Positions 8,968-18,073 of a stretch of 64,000 bases of DNA are shown here, one piece after another (position 1 is the first letter of the stretch; every line of letters begins with the position of its first letter). The notes beneath the pieces are model-generated. The model ran no database searches and was not told the DNA's origin. It saw only the letters and a program-made list of their open reading frames with translations. The stretch is from Pseudarthrobacter oxydans (GTDB lineage Bacteria > Actinomycetota > Actinomycetes > Actinomycetales > Micrococcaceae), in assembly GCF_013314975.1 (NCBI RefSeq), contig NZ_JABTYH010000003.1:1-64000 (forward strand), given 5' to 3'. The translations under genes and the position numbers were made by a program.

Positions 8968-10803
8968 ATGGCGTACACACCGGCAGGCAGCTTCACCACC
9001 CGCCCCACCCTTCAGGGCACGTTCGGCATGACGGCCTCCACCCACTGGCTGGCCACGGCTTCGGCGCAGGCGGTGCTGGAGCGGGGCGGGAACGCGTTCG
9101 ACGCCGCCGTGGCCGGCGCGTTCGTCCTGCACGTCGTCGAACCACACCTGAACGGCCCCGGCGGGGATATGACGGGCGTGTTCACCACCGCCGGCAATCC
9201 CTCGGAACCCGTTGTGCTCATGGGGCAGGGCCCCGCCCCGGCCGCGGCAACCCGGGAGCACTACCTTGCCGAGAGGCTGGAACTGGTGCCCGGCGCCGGT
9301 GCGCTCGCCGCTGCCGTGCCCGCCGCCGTCGACGCCTGGCTGCTGCTCCTCCGCGACCATGGCACGTGGGACCTGGCGGACGTGCTGTCCTTCGCCATCG
9401 GCTACGCCCGGAACGGGCACCCCGTCCTGGACCGCGTGGCCGGCACCATCGCCTCAGTTGCCGGGCTGTTCAGGGAGCACTGGCCGACGTCGGCCGCCCT
9501 CTGGATGCCGGACGGGAACGTTCCGGCAGGGGGAGACATCGTGAAGAACGTGGCCTACGCGGACGTCCTTGAGCGGCTCATTGCCGCCGGCCAGGATGCG
9601 GAGGCCGACGGCGGCACGCCAGCGCCGCGGCCAGCGCGGATCGACGCCGCGCGGCGGGAGTGGCGGGAGGGCTTGGTGGCCAAGGCGGCGGTTGAGTTCC
9701 TGGCCGAACCGCACCGCCACTCGTCCGGCACGGACCATGCCGGCGTGATCACGGAAGCGGACTTCGCGGGATTCTCGGCCGGCTACGAGGCCGCCGCCAC
9801 GCTGGAGTTCCGCGGCCACACCATTGCCAAGACCGGTCCGTGGGGGCAGGGGCCGGCGCTGCTGCAGACGCTCGCGATCCTGGACGGGTTCGACGACGAG
9901 CACCTGGATCCCTCCACCGAGCTCGGCGCGCACACCATCCTGGAGGCGCAGAAGCTGGCCATCGCGGACCGCGAGGCGTACTACGGCGACGCCGCGGTGC
10001 CCCTGGACTGCCTGCTGGGCAGGGAGTATGCCGCGGAGCGGCGGCAGCTGATCGGGGAGAAGGCCTCGCACGCGTTCCGGCCCGGCGGGGTTCCCGGCCA
10101 CACACCCTTCCTGCCGCCGCTGCGCACGGAGTACCTCCCGCCGTCGCTCGCTGCCCGCGGGGACGGTGCGTTCGCGGGCGTGGGCGAGCCGACGGTGCAG
10201 CCCACCGGGGAAACCCGCGGCGATACCTGCCACATCGACGTGGTGGACCAGTGGGGGAACATGGTCTCAGCCACCCCGTCCGGCGGCTGGCTGCAGTCCT
10301 CCCCGGCGGTCCCCGGGCTTGGCTTCTGCCTGGGAACCCGGCTGCAGATGACGTGGCTGGAGGACGGCGGCCCGTCCACGCTGACCCCCGGCAAGCGGCC
10401 GCGCACCACGCTGACGCCCACGCTGGTGCTCCGGAGCGGCCAGGCGGTGGCGGCGCTCGGGTCGCCGGGCGGCGACCAGCAGGACCAGTGGCAGTTGCTG
10501 TACCTGCTGCGGACGATTGTGGGCGGATATGAGCCCCAGCAGGCCATCGACGCGCCCGCCTTCCACACCACGTCCATCCCGGGGTCCTTCTGGCCCCGCA
10601 CCTGGACGCCGGGCGGCGCGGTTGTCGAGGACAGGCTTGGGGACGGGGTGATCGCCGGACTTGAGGCGCGCGGCCACGTGGTGTCCCGGGCGGGGGACTG
10701 GTCCCTCGGCCGCCTGTCGGCCGTGGTGCGCTGTCCAAAGACCGGTGTGCTGAAGGCTGCCGCCAACCCCCGGGGCGGGCAGGGCTACGCGGCCGGGCGG
10801 TAG
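8968..10803 (+). CDS. Gamma-glutamyltranspeptidase-family protein
   Basis: Predicted Ntn-hydrolase of the gamma-glutamyltransferase family, normally self-cleaving into two subunits. The 611-residue sequence has the N-terminal ASAQAVLERGGNAFDAAVAGA signature and the GPGGDMTGVF segment. The processing site is GDTCHIDVVDQWGNMVS, where Thr of TCH aligns with the catalytic threonine. A downstream GSPGGDQQ completes the small-subunit motif. There is no signal peptide, unlike the classical secreted enzymes, so a cytoplasmic acylase or transferase role is possible. The ATG at MAYTPAGS was chosen because upstream frame sequence overlaps the dehydrogenase gene and shows no homology. It stands alone on this strand before a convergent oxidase gene. 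Confidence 0.85.
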   Translation: MAYTPAGSFTTRPTLQGTFGMTASTHWLATASAQAVLERGGNAFDAAVAGAFVLHVVEPHLNGPGGDMTGVFTTAGNPSEPVVLMGQGPAPAAATREHYLAERLELVPGAGALAAAVPAAVDAWLLLLRDHGTWDLADVLSFAIGYARNGHPVLDRVAGTIASVAGLFREHWPTSAALWMPDGNVPAGGDIVKNVAYADVLERLIAAGQDAEADGGTPAPRPARIDAARREWREGLVAKAAVEFLAEPHRHSSGTDHAGVITEADFAGFSAGYEAAATLEFRGHTIAKTGPWGQGPALLQTLAILDGFDDEHLDPSTELGAHTILEAQKLAIADREAYYGDAAVPLDCLLGREYAAERRQLIGEKASHAFRPGGVPGHTPFLPPLRTEYLPPSLAARGDGAFAGVGEPTVQPTGETRGDTCHIDVVDQWGNMVSATPSGGWLQSSPAVPGLGFCLGTRLQMTWLEDGGPSTLTPGKRPRTTLTPTLVLRSGQAVAALGSPGGDQQDQWQLLYLLRTIVGGYEPQQAIDAPAFHTTSIPGSFWPRTWTPGGAVVEDRLGDGVIAGLEARGHVVSRAGDWSLGRLSAVVRCPKTGVLKAAANPRGGQGYAAGR

Positions 10804-10842
10804 CTCGTTGCGGTACCCAACGCTGTGGGACTGGCGCCTGGC

Positions 10843-12318
10843 TCAGCGGACCTCAATGACTCCCATCATGCCCTGGTCCTCGTGGTCCAGGATGTGGCAG
10901 TGGTACACGGAGCGGCCGGTGAAACCCGTGAACCTGACCCGGACCTTCACCTGGCCGTTAGCGGGGATGTTCACCACATCCCGCAAGGTCACCGAGTCCG
11001 GGGCGGTCCCTGCCTGCTCCACAACCTGCATCGGCCAGACATGCAGGTGGAAGGGGTGGTCCATGGGGCTGGGGTTGAGCAGCGTCCACTCTTCCACCGA
11101 CCCCGCCGCCGCAACGGTGTCCGTGCGGTCCGGATCGAAGGTCCGCCCGTTGAGGGTGAACGACATCATTCCCATGCCCATCCCCATGCCCGTCCCTGTG
11201 GCGAGGGTCAGTTGCCTGCGGGCTGCGACCACCGCGGTCCGCAGGTCCTCCGGTGCCGGCCGGGCGGGCACCGGCAGCAGCGGGGTTGGCTGCTCGGTGG
11301 CCGGGGTTCCGGACACCGAGAACGTTGCCAGCACCAGGTCCCCCGTGCCACCGGCGCCCTGGCCGCGGCCGCCCCGTCCCATCATGCCTGCCACGCTTCC
11401 CCGGTTGTAGTAGCCGGACCTGAGGGCGGACACACCGGCGGTGGCTGTTACCAAGACATCGGCACGGTTGCCCGGAGCAAGCAGCACCTCGTCCACCGCC
11501 TGCGGTGTGGGGAAACGGGACAGGTCAATACCCAGCAGCTCCCACTGCTGTCCGTCCAGCCGGAGCCGCAGGTAGCGGGCAACGCACGTGTTCACGATCC
11601 GCCACCGCTCGCGCTCGCCCGGGCGGGCGGAGAACTCCGGGCTGCTGTGGCCGTTCACCAGGACCAGCCGGCCTTCGCGCCCGAGCATCCGGTCCATTGG
11701 TGAGGCCTCCGCCAGGGCACCTGAGCCATCCAGGGTGAGGTCCGAAACCACGAGGGCGCGTTCCCGGCTGACAGCTGGCGCGTCCTCCTCCTCGACGATG
11801 ATGGCGCCGAAAAGGCCGGCGGAAACCTGGTCTGCCACCATGCCGTGGTGGTGGGGGTGGTACCAGTACGTTCCGGGCGGGTGGTCCGCGGGGAGGCGGT
11901 GCTCATAGCTGAACGACTGGCCCGGCGGGACCATTACGAAGACGTTGTCACCATTGCCCTGGGGCGAGACTTGGAGGCCGTGGACGTGCAGGTTGGTGGG
12001 GACGCCCAGGTTGTTGACCAGTTCGATCTGGAGTGTGTCTCCGCCCCGCACCCGCAGGGTGGGGCCGGGGACGCTTCCGTTGTAGCCAAGGACGGATGCC
12101 CGCAGGCCACCGAGCGGCACCGATACGGGCGAAGCCTCGAGCCGGACCTTCAGTTGTCCCTCAGTGCTGCGCAGCTGCTCCGGCTCGGTGAGCCCACCGC
12201 CGGCTTCGGGGGAGAAGCGGGAGGTGGCCGTCCACAAGAGTCCGGCTCCGCCGGCCACCGTGGCCGCCGCTCCCAGGCCTCCCAGTAGCAGCGCCCTCCG
12301 CCGGCTGATGGCACGCAT
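10843..12318 (-). CDS. Tat-exported multicopper oxidase (CueO-like)
   Basis: Predicted extracytoplasmic multicopper oxidase, probably oxidising cuprous ions or phenolics. Residues 1-30 carry a twin-arginine signal (ISRRRALLLGGLG). Copper ligands are visible in four motifs: NLHVHGLQVSP, YWYHPHHHGMVADQ, DHPFHLHVWPMQV and VYHCHILDHEDQGMMG. A methionine run (GTGMGMGMGMM) lies near the C-terminal domain, reminiscent of copper-binding inserts in copper-tolerance oxidases. The ATG overlaps the stop of the upstream SHOCT gene by one base (TGATG), so the two are translationally coupled. A role in copper defence is inferred from family and Met content. Confidence 0.9.
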   Translation of the reverse strand: MRAISRRRALLLGGLGAAATVAGGAGLLWTATSRFSPEAGGGLTEPEQLRSTEGQLKVRLEASPVSVPLGGLRASVLGYNGSVPGPTLRVRGGDTLQIELVNNLGVPTNLHVHGLQVSPQGNGDNVFVMVPPGQSFSYEHRLPADHPPGTYWYHPHHHGMVADQVSAGLFGAIIVEEEDAPAVSRERALVVSDLTLDGSGALAEASPMDRMLGREGRLVLVNGHSSPEFSARPGERERWRIVNTCVARYLRLRLDGQQWELLGIDLSRFPTPQAVDEVLLAPGNRADVLVTATAGVSALRSGYYNRGSVAGMMGRGGRGQGAGGTGDLVLATFSVSGTPATEQPTPLLPVPARPAPEDLRTAVVAARRQLTLATGTGMGMGMGMMSFTLNGRTFDPDRTDTVAAAGSVEEWTLLNPSPMDHPFHLHVWPMQVVEQAGTAPDSVTLRDVVNIPANGQVKVRVRFTGFTGRSVYHCHILDHEDQGMMGVIEVR

Positions 12319-12587
12319 CAGCGGCCCTCGCCGAGGACCCTCAGCCGCTCGCGGTATTCCTCCTCGGAGAGTTCACCCCGGGCAAAGCGTTCATCGAGGA
12401 TCTGCTGCGCCCGGGTCCGGCCGGCCTCAGGCCCCGGCAACTGCCGCGGTTCAGGATGGCGTTCTGACGTCCTCCCGGTGCCTGACAACCGCACGGCCAC
12501 CAGCACCAGCAGGGCGATTCCCGCCAGCAGGAGGACGCCCCAGAGCCACATCATCCAGCCCATGTTCGAGCCGTAACCCCACATCAT
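12318..12587 (-). CDS. SHOCT-domain small membrane protein
   Basis: An 89-residue protein with one N-terminal membrane helix (residues ~8-30) preceded by an Met/Trp-rich start (MMWGYGSNMGWMMW). A basic linker follows. The C-terminal SHOCT motif is QILDERFARGELSEEEYRERLRVL. SHOCT proteins of this size are often encoded with copper resistance genes, and this one overlaps the multicopper oxidase start by one base. The Met-rich N-terminus facing the outside could bind copper; this is inference. A longer upstream frame runs through the 15-bp tandem repeat and is not credible. Two adjacent ATGs are possible starts. Confidence 0.82.
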   Translation of the reverse strand: MMWGYGSNMGWMMWLWGVLLLAGIALLVLVAVRLSGTGRTSERHPEPRQLPGPEAGRTRAQQILDERFARGELSEEEYRERLRVLGEGR

Positions 12588-12675
12588 GACCGGCGCCCTT
12601 TCGCCCGCAAACCGCTGATAGGGCGATACTCCGCCGGTTCCCTCCCGGCCGCCAGAGTCCGAAGTCCTTTGAGGT

Positions 12676-12735
12676 CCGGCCAACCCACATCCGGCCAACC
12701 CAAACCCGGTCAACCCAAACCCGGTCAACCCAAAA
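12676..12735. repeat. Four 15-bp tandem repeats starting at the jetD stop codon
   Basis: Four consecutive units of CCGGYCAACCCAAAC with a few variants (plus-strand reading). On the minus strand the innermost unit contains the last sense codons and the TGA of jetD, so the stop sequence itself is reiterated downstream. It lies between the Wadjet operon and the SHOCT gene. Confidence 0.9.
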
Positions 12736-14011
12736 GACGTGCCAACGCCCAGTCCCAGCGGATCAGTTCCTGCTCCAGCCGGACCGCGCGTCCATGTGCG
12801 TCGTTTTGCAGTTTTTCGTAGAGCGCCGCCTCGCCAGCGGTCAGCCGGTCCAACGCAGCTGTGGACGGTGCAGGCTCGCTGCCCCAAACGTCCCGGTGCG
12901 CAAGAAGCGTCGCTTCATCCATCAGCACGCTCACAACATGTGGGTGGACAGCCCTGAGCTGGTCAAGGATCTGGAACCCGTGGGTATCCAGGTCGCCCCA
13001 ATACACGACTTCGCAGTCCCGCAGCCACGCTGCATCCCGTAGCGACGAGAAACCGTACCCTCCGCCGTAGATCGCCAAGGTTCCGGGCCGTTCCGGAAGG
13101 GCCAGGAAGTTCACCAGGTTCTCCGTGATCAGCACTTTCGTGACCGGCAGGCTCATTGTGCTGAACGCGTCAGCCGTCACCGTGACATCCCGCGCGTTGC
13201 CCAGCAGCTGAACAGCAGCATCCAGTGAACGGAACCGCACGAGCTCCGGAGGGTGCAGGAAACCATGCCTGGCGGCAAATCGGGCGGCGGGAGTCCGCGG
13301 GGAAGGCTGTCCCAGGAGGGAGCCGGCTTCAGTGGCCACGCCAGCCACCTGCTCCACACCAGCCACCTGCTCCACGGCAGCCTCCGGGGCATCGCCGCCC
13401 GCCGTTTTCGCGGACAGGGTTCCGAGTAGTTCGTCGATCACTGTCCGGTTGCCCTCGATGAACTTGGTGTGCACGCCGGGTAGGCTCAGTTGGCGGACGT
13501 AGACCCCGGGCTCCGGGTTGTCCCGCAGCCACAGTGCAATACGTGCTGCTGTGAGTGCGTCGGCGCCCAGGTCCAGCAGCTTCAGCGGCCGCCGCAGCGC
13601 CCAGGCCCGGAACATCGGATCCAGCCCGGCCAGTCCCTCGGCCAGTTCCACGAACCGGGCGGCATCTCCTGCCTTGCCCGCGAACGCAATCTCATCCTGT
13701 GCCGAAACGAAGACGACGGCGGACGGCAGATGATTGGCCCCGATGGTGTTGCGCCCCACCTGGGTAGTTTCCAGGGTGAAGGGACCCGCGGCGTCAAACA
13801 ACCCGGCCGCCCACGCGCGCGCCTCCGCGTAGTCACGCAGGAGGGCCGCCGCCGTCGGCCGCTTCAAAGTACGACGGCGGGGGTAGGCCCCGCTTGGATC
13901 CAGCAGTTCGCGGAGGAGGGCGCCGTTGCTCCAGGCCTTCAGCGTCAGGGTGCGAAGGTCCGCAGGCGTGGTCCATCCCTGTGCCCGGCCCGCGGAGCTG
14001 TCAGCCGGCAC
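12725..14011 (-). CDS. jetD: Wadjet type I component JetD (DUF3322 + DUF2220, Toprim nuclease)
   Basis: Predicted nuclease subunit of the Wadjet anti-plasmid system; in characterised systems JetD cleaves circular DNA after loop extrusion by JetABC. The 428-residue protein has an N-terminal DUF3322 region (to ~200) and a DUF2220 Toprim-like half. The acidic residues of the Toprim fold are visible: LITENLVNFLAL at ~294-305, with the conserved Glu, and GDLDTHGF at 339-346. A linker at ~200-245 is low in complexity and contains a duplicated VEQVAG hexapeptide. The GTG start overlaps the end of jetC by 11 bases. The stop lies inside a 15-bp tandem repeat. Confidence 0.92.
   Translation of the reverse strand: MPADSSAGRAQGWTTPADLRTLTLKAWSNGALLRELLDPSGAYPRRRTLKRPTAAALLRDYAEARAWAAGLFDAAGPFTLETTQVGRNTIGANHLPSAVVFVSAQDEIAFAGKAGDAARFVELAEGLAGLDPMFRAWALRRPLKLLDLGADALTAARIALWLRDNPEPGVYVRQLSLPGVHTKFIEGNRTVIDELLGTLSAKTAGGDAPEAAVEQVAGVEQVAGVATEAGSLLGQPSPRTPAARFAARHGFLHPPELVRFRSLDAAVQLLGNARDVTVTADAFSTMSLPVTKVLITENLVNFLALPERPGTLAIYGGGYGFSSLRDAAWLRDCEVVYWGDLDTHGFQILDQLRAVHPHVVSVLMDEATLLAHRDVWGSEPAPSTAALDRLTAGEAALYEKLQNDAHGRAVRLEQELIRWDWALARLLG
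13341..13376. repeat. 18-bp in-frame duplication in the jetD linker
   Basis: Two adjacent 18-base units (CCAGCCACCTGCTCCACA and the same with a final G) encode a repeated VEQVAG in the linker between the two JetD domains. The repeat length is a multiple of three, so the frame is kept. Confidence 0.85.
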
Positions 14012-17000
14012 GCCGGTCCCGCTCGTCCCGGTACTCCTGGATGGTCATGTTCCGCAGTTGTGAATCATTGCCATTCGTATTGGCCACGAAGCCCACGTGT
14101 GCCACAAACGGCTCAATCACGTGGATCTTCTGCAGGGGAGTGACAATCAGCAGCTGCAGCTTCATGCGCTGGAACAGCTCCAGGCCGTAGCGTGCAGACT
14201 CGTCGGAGCCGCGCCCAAACGCCTCGTCGATCACCACAAAACGGAAGCTGCGGCCCTTGCCCTCACTCCTCCCGGCACCGGCAGGAGACGGCTTGGCGCC
14301 CAGCCCGAACTGGAACGCCAGCGCTGCAGCCAGGATGGTGTAGGCCAGCTTCTCCTTCTGGCCGCCGGACTTGCCGCCGGAATCGGTGAAGTGCTCAAAC
14401 TCCTCTCCGGTCTCGGTCCACTTCTCGGAGGCGGAGAACGTAAACCAGTTCCGCACGTCCGTTACTTTCGCGGTCCACCGCTCGTCCAGGGCGGTGAAGC
14501 CGTCCCGCCCGCGGAACCGTTCAATCAGGCGCTCCACCTGCAGATACTTCTGTTCGGAGTACTGGTCCTCGTCCCCGATGGTTCCCTCCGAACAGGCCCG
14601 CAGGTCCGTTCCGAACTGCCGCACGTCCAGGTCCGTGGTGTTTTGGTGCTCCAGCTGGATGTGCCGGCCGCGGTTGTATTCAATGGTGGCCAGGGACTCG
14701 TTGATCTTGTTGATCCGGCTGACGATGTCCTGCCGGCGGCTGTCCAGGAACGCATTGAACGCCACCACTTCGTGGATGGTGTTCTGGTTAAGGGACTCCT
14801 TGAAGTGCGCCTCGAACTTGGGCAGATCGTTCTTCTCCAGCTGCTCGAGCAGGCGGCTGTAGTCTCCGGCGGCATCGAGGGACGCGTCGATCTCCGTGGT
14901 TTCGTTTGGATACTTGTTCCGAAAATCGGCCATCAGGCGCACCGTGCCGGCCTCCGCCGTGGCCAGGCGCTTGGACAGCGCATCGATGGCCTTTGTCAGC
15001 TCCTGCCGCACCGCGCTCTCCACGGCAACGGTGTTCTTATAGGTGAGGATTCTTTCCCCGGGCGCCCCGGCGGCGAGGCCGGCCACGGATGCCAGCAGGC
15101 CGGCGTCGTCCGTCAGCGGGTCCTCCGCCAGCACGGCACGGCACTCGGCGATAGCCTCCGCCAGGTTCTCGGTGTCCTTCTCATTGGCTCCGAGCCGCTG
15201 CTGGATCTTGCCGGCCCGCTCTTCGAAACGCTGCAGGTCACCCTTCAGGGCAGCCTCCCGGTCCGCAAGTTCCTGGAGGATGTTGCTGGCCGACTCCAGC
15301 GCCCGCCGCTCCTCCTTGGACTCCTCGATCCGCCGGGCTGTGCGCTCCCAGCTGATCTCCCCGAAATCCGCCACCGAGCGCAGGGTGCCGAGTTGCTGGT
15401 TCTTCCGGCCGAGGTCGCCCAGCTGGCGGTCGACGTTGGCCAGCTGCGTCGCAGCCACTTGGAGCTGGCCCTTTGCCTCCTCCAGCTCGGCCAGGAACCT
15501 GTTGATCTTTTCCTGGTTGTCCCAGCCCAGCACGTAGTTCCGCCGGTCCGCGATGTCCTTGCGGTCATCCTTCTCATGCCGTCCCCTGCCGCCCTTGAGC
15601 TGCCCGTTGGCGGTGAGTGCTTTGGGAAAGCGCCGGAAGTCGGCCAGCGTGTCACAGCAGACGTAGTCGAACCGGCCGGCCAGTTCCTCCAGCAGGAAGT
15701 CGCGGAACGGCGTGCCCTGCTTGATGGCGATCTTGGCAGCCAGGGTTCCGGGTTCGGCGGTCCGGGCGGAGTACGAATCACCCACCTTCAGGTAAACGAG
15801 CTTGCCCTTGAGGTTGTTTGTGTCCACCCAGCTGCTGACCGCAGCGTAGTGCTCGGCCGGTACCAGCAGGGACAAGGCGAAGCCCCTGAGGGTCCGTTCG
15901 GCTGCGCCTTCCCAGGCGGCTTCGCCGTCGCGGAGGCGCAGCAGCTCGCCGACGAACGGCAGCGCCTTCTCCGGCACGCCGGTTCCCTCGCACAGCCGGC
16001 GGCGGATTCCCACCTGGTCCAGCGGCAGCAGGTTCCGCCGGGACTGGAGGCTGGTGAGTTCCGCTGTGAGGTCTGCAGCGCGTGCGGTCCGGACGGTGCG
16101 CGTCATGGTCAGCTCGGTGCGCTGCTCCTGGAGGTCCCTGTTCTGTTCCGCCAGCCCGGATTCCACGGCCGCCAGACCGTCCCTGTTGGCGTCGAACAGC
16201 ACCCGGTCCTCCGGGGCCCGCAGGCCCAGCTCCGCGGCGGCGGCTGCATAGGCCTGGTGCCGGGTACGTTGGACGGCGGCTTCCCGCTCGAGCCGGGCGA
16301 TCTCTGCGTCGATGGCCGCCAGCCGGCCGCCGCCGTTTGACCGGATGTCCTCGGCAACGGCGCTAAGACTGTGCCGGAGTTCGGTGATGCGGGCGGTGAC
16401 GGACGCATTGTCCTCGCGGAGCCGCTGGCCGGCGCTGTCCAGCTCGGCGGCATGCTCAAGGCTGAGGATCAGCTTCTGGTTGGTGAACCACGGGTGCAGC
16501 TGGTCCCGCTGGTCCCTGGCCTCCTGGTCCTCGATGGTGAGTTTGGCATGCCTGGCAGCGCCCTCACGGATGGGGGCCAGCATGGCGATCTGGTCCTTGG
16601 CGCGCAGCACGGCACCGTGGGCCTTCTTGAGGTCGTCGAAGTGGTGGATCAGGTTCTTGATCCGGCTCTCGACGTCGTCTTCGTCCAGCATGTTGGTGCG
16701 CACGAAGGAGGTGATGTTCTCCACCTGCTTCATGGACACCGTCCGGTGGAAGAGCTCCATGGCCTGGTTCCCGCTGATCCCGAACTGGCGTTTGAATGCT
16801 GCAGCGTAGGGCTCGAAGGTGTCGTGCACCGTGGCGCCGGCTGCCTTGAGCTTCTTCTTCAGTTTGAAGGGGTCCTGGCCGAAGTTGGCGAAATCCGCCG
16901 CGATGGTCTGGTCCGTTTCCGCGAGTGAATAGAAACGGTAGGGCTGGCCCGCCTCCTGGACCGCCCACAGCGTGACGGCCAGCGTCACCGACTTGTCCAT

Positions 17001-17429
17001 CACCGCATTGCGGAAGACGGCGAGCACCACCGTAAGCGTTCCCGTACCGCGCAGCGCCACAGGTTTGGAGTTCTCTCCGCCGGTGCTGCGGGTGCTCTTG
17101 TGGTATCCCCGCACGTAGGACATGAGGGTGCGTTCCCTCTTCTGGGCACCCGCAGCCTTGTTGTATTCGATCTTGTTTGCCGGCAGCAGGAGCGTGGTGA
17201 TGGCATCCACCACCGTTGACTTACCCGAACCTATGTCGCCCGTCAGGAGGCTGTTCGCCCCGTCCAGGCGGAACGTCCGCACGCCCTGGTGGAACGTGCC
17301 CCAGTTGAGCAGCTCCAACCGGTGCAGCCGGAAGCCCGGGGGAGTGCCGGCGTCGTCCGCGCTGGACCCTTCCGGAGCCTTCGCCGGGTCCTCAAGGCTG
17401 AACAGGCTGTCCTGCAGATCGGCGGTCAC
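14001..17429 (-). CDS. jetC: Wadjet type I component JetC (MukB/SMC-like ATPase)
   Basis: Predicted SMC-family motor that, with JetA and JetB, extrudes DNA loops and recognises small circular DNA. The 1142-residue protein has the Walker A motif GDIGSGKST at 64-72. A long coiled-coil-rich middle follows (~250-900; many Glu/Arg/Leu heptad-like stretches). The ABC signature SGGQKEKL starts near 1021, and Walker B FVVIDEA has its Asp-Glu at 1068-1069. All ATPase motifs look intact. The start is a GTG overlapping the jetB stop by four bases (GTGA). The gene is the largest of the operon and shows no frameshift or insertion. Confidence 0.95.
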   Translation of the reverse strand: MTADLQDSLFSLEDPAKAPEGSSADDAGTPPGFRLHRLELLNWGTFHQGVRTFRLDGANSLLTGDIGSGKSTVVDAITTLLLPANKIEYNKAAGAQKRERTLMSYVRGYHKSTRSTGGENSKPVALRGTGTLTVVLAVFRNAVMDKSVTLAVTLWAVQEAGQPYRFYSLAETDQTIAADFANFGQDPFKLKKKLKAAGATVHDTFEPYAAAFKRQFGISGNQAMELFHRTVSMKQVENITSFVRTNMLDEDDVESRIKNLIHHFDDLKKAHGAVLRAKDQIAMLAPIREGAARHAKLTIEDQEARDQRDQLHPWFTNQKLILSLEHAAELDSAGQRLREDNASVTARITELRHSLSAVAEDIRSNGGGRLAAIDAEIARLEREAAVQRTRHQAYAAAAAELGLRAPEDRVLFDANRDGLAAVESGLAEQNRDLQEQRTELTMTRTVRTARAADLTAELTSLQSRRNLLPLDQVGIRRRLCEGTGVPEKALPFVGELLRLRDGEAAWEGAAERTLRGFALSLLVPAEHYAAVSSWVDTNNLKGKLVYLKVGDSYSARTAEPGTLAAKIAIKQGTPFRDFLLEELAGRFDYVCCDTLADFRRFPKALTANGQLKGGRGRHEKDDRKDIADRRNYVLGWDNQEKINRFLAELEEAKGQLQVAATQLANVDRQLGDLGRKNQQLGTLRSVADFGEISWERTARRIEESKEERRALESASNILQELADREAALKGDLQRFEERAGKIQQRLGANEKDTENLAEAIAECRAVLAEDPLTDDAGLLASVAGLAAGAPGERILTYKNTVAVESAVRQELTKAIDALSKRLATAEAGTVRLMADFRNKYPNETTEIDASLDAAGDYSRLLEQLEKNDLPKFEAHFKESLNQNTIHEVVAFNAFLDSRRQDIVSRINKINESLATIEYNRGRHIQLEHQNTTDLDVRQFGTDLRACSEGTIGDEDQYSEQKYLQVERLIERFRGRDGFTALDERWTAKVTDVRNWFTFSASEKWTETGEEFEHFTDSGGKSGGQKEKLAYTILAAALAFQFGLGAKPSPAGAGRSEGKGRSFRFVVIDEAFGRGSDESARYGLELFQRMKLQLLIVTPLQKIHVIEPFVAHVGFVANTNGNDSQLRNMTIQEYRDERDRRAG

Positions 17430-18073
17430 GGCAGTTCCCCTTCAGTGGTGCTCTGAGAAGTTTCCGGTGGAGCGCCGGAGGGTTCCTCCAAGGACGCCCG
17501 GTAGTCAGCGAGCCGCGCGTCGAACTCCTCCAGCCACTGGGCGTCGACATAGGCCTTCAGGATCCTGGCCACCTCGTAGGTGGCGGCCTGGTCGCGGAGC
17601 CTGCGGAGGAAGCCGAGCTCAACCACTTTTTTTATGGTGACGCCCAGCTTGTCCAGGATCTTGGCCTGGTTGCTGGAGTCCGGCAGGAACACCGCCACCA
17701 TATCCACGATTTCCTGCTCCGTCATGATGAGCCGGAGCTCGCTGCTGTTGGCGTCGAACTCAAGCATCCGGCCGCGCAGCAGGGCCAGCAGGAGGCTGAC
17801 GTCAAAGGTAAGCCGGCGGCGCGGAATCAGCCGGGGCAGGTTGCCCTCAGGGTCCTCCCTTGACCGCAGGAACGCGTAGCCCTCCGACTCGTCCAGGATC
17901 AGGTCCAGCCCCAGCACCACCACATAGTCCCGGACCTGGGATTCCAGGGTAAGGAGGGACTGCCACACTTTCTCGTCCGACTCGGCGTAGAGCACGCCAC
18001 GGAACAGACGGGTCACGACGCCGGGCAGTTCCTCGGGCGTGCGGGCGGTTTCCATCGTCTCACTGGGGTTCAT
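17426..18073 (-). CDS. jetB: Wadjet type I component JetB (DUF4194, MukE/KITE-like)
   Basis: Predicted KITE subunit of the JetABC condensin. The 215-residue protein matches the DUF4194 type, with RLFRGVLYAESDEKVWQSLLTLESQVRDYV near residue 20 onward and RLTFDVSLLLALLRGRMLEFD in the middle. It then has winged-helix segments bearing EIVDMV and VVELGFLRRL. A basic-free, Thr/Ser/Glu-rich tail ends the protein. The ATG at MNPSETMETA overlaps the jetA TGA as ATGA, so jetA and jetB are coupled. A longer upstream frame lies inside jetA and is rejected. Confidence 0.93.
   Translation of the reverse strand: MNPSETMETARTPEELPGVVTRLFRGVLYAESDEKVWQSLLTLESQVRDYVVVLGLDLILDESEGYAFLRSREDPEGNLPRLIPRRRLTFDVSLLLALLRGRMLEFDANSSELRLIMTEQEIVDMVAVFLPDSSNQAKILDKLGVTIKKVVELGFLRRLRDQAATYEVARILKAYVDAQWLEEFDARLADYRASLEEPSGAPPETSQSTTEGELP

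Noticed and set aside
12676..12735. Tandem repeat considered as replication iterons
   Set aside because: Units are short, adjacent without spacing, GC-rich and located at a gene end; no replication gene is near.
14097..16340. A 747-codon open frame antisense to jetC
   Set aside because: High-GC codon bias leaves antisense frames open. The product has no recognisable domain and the sense strand encodes intact JetC.
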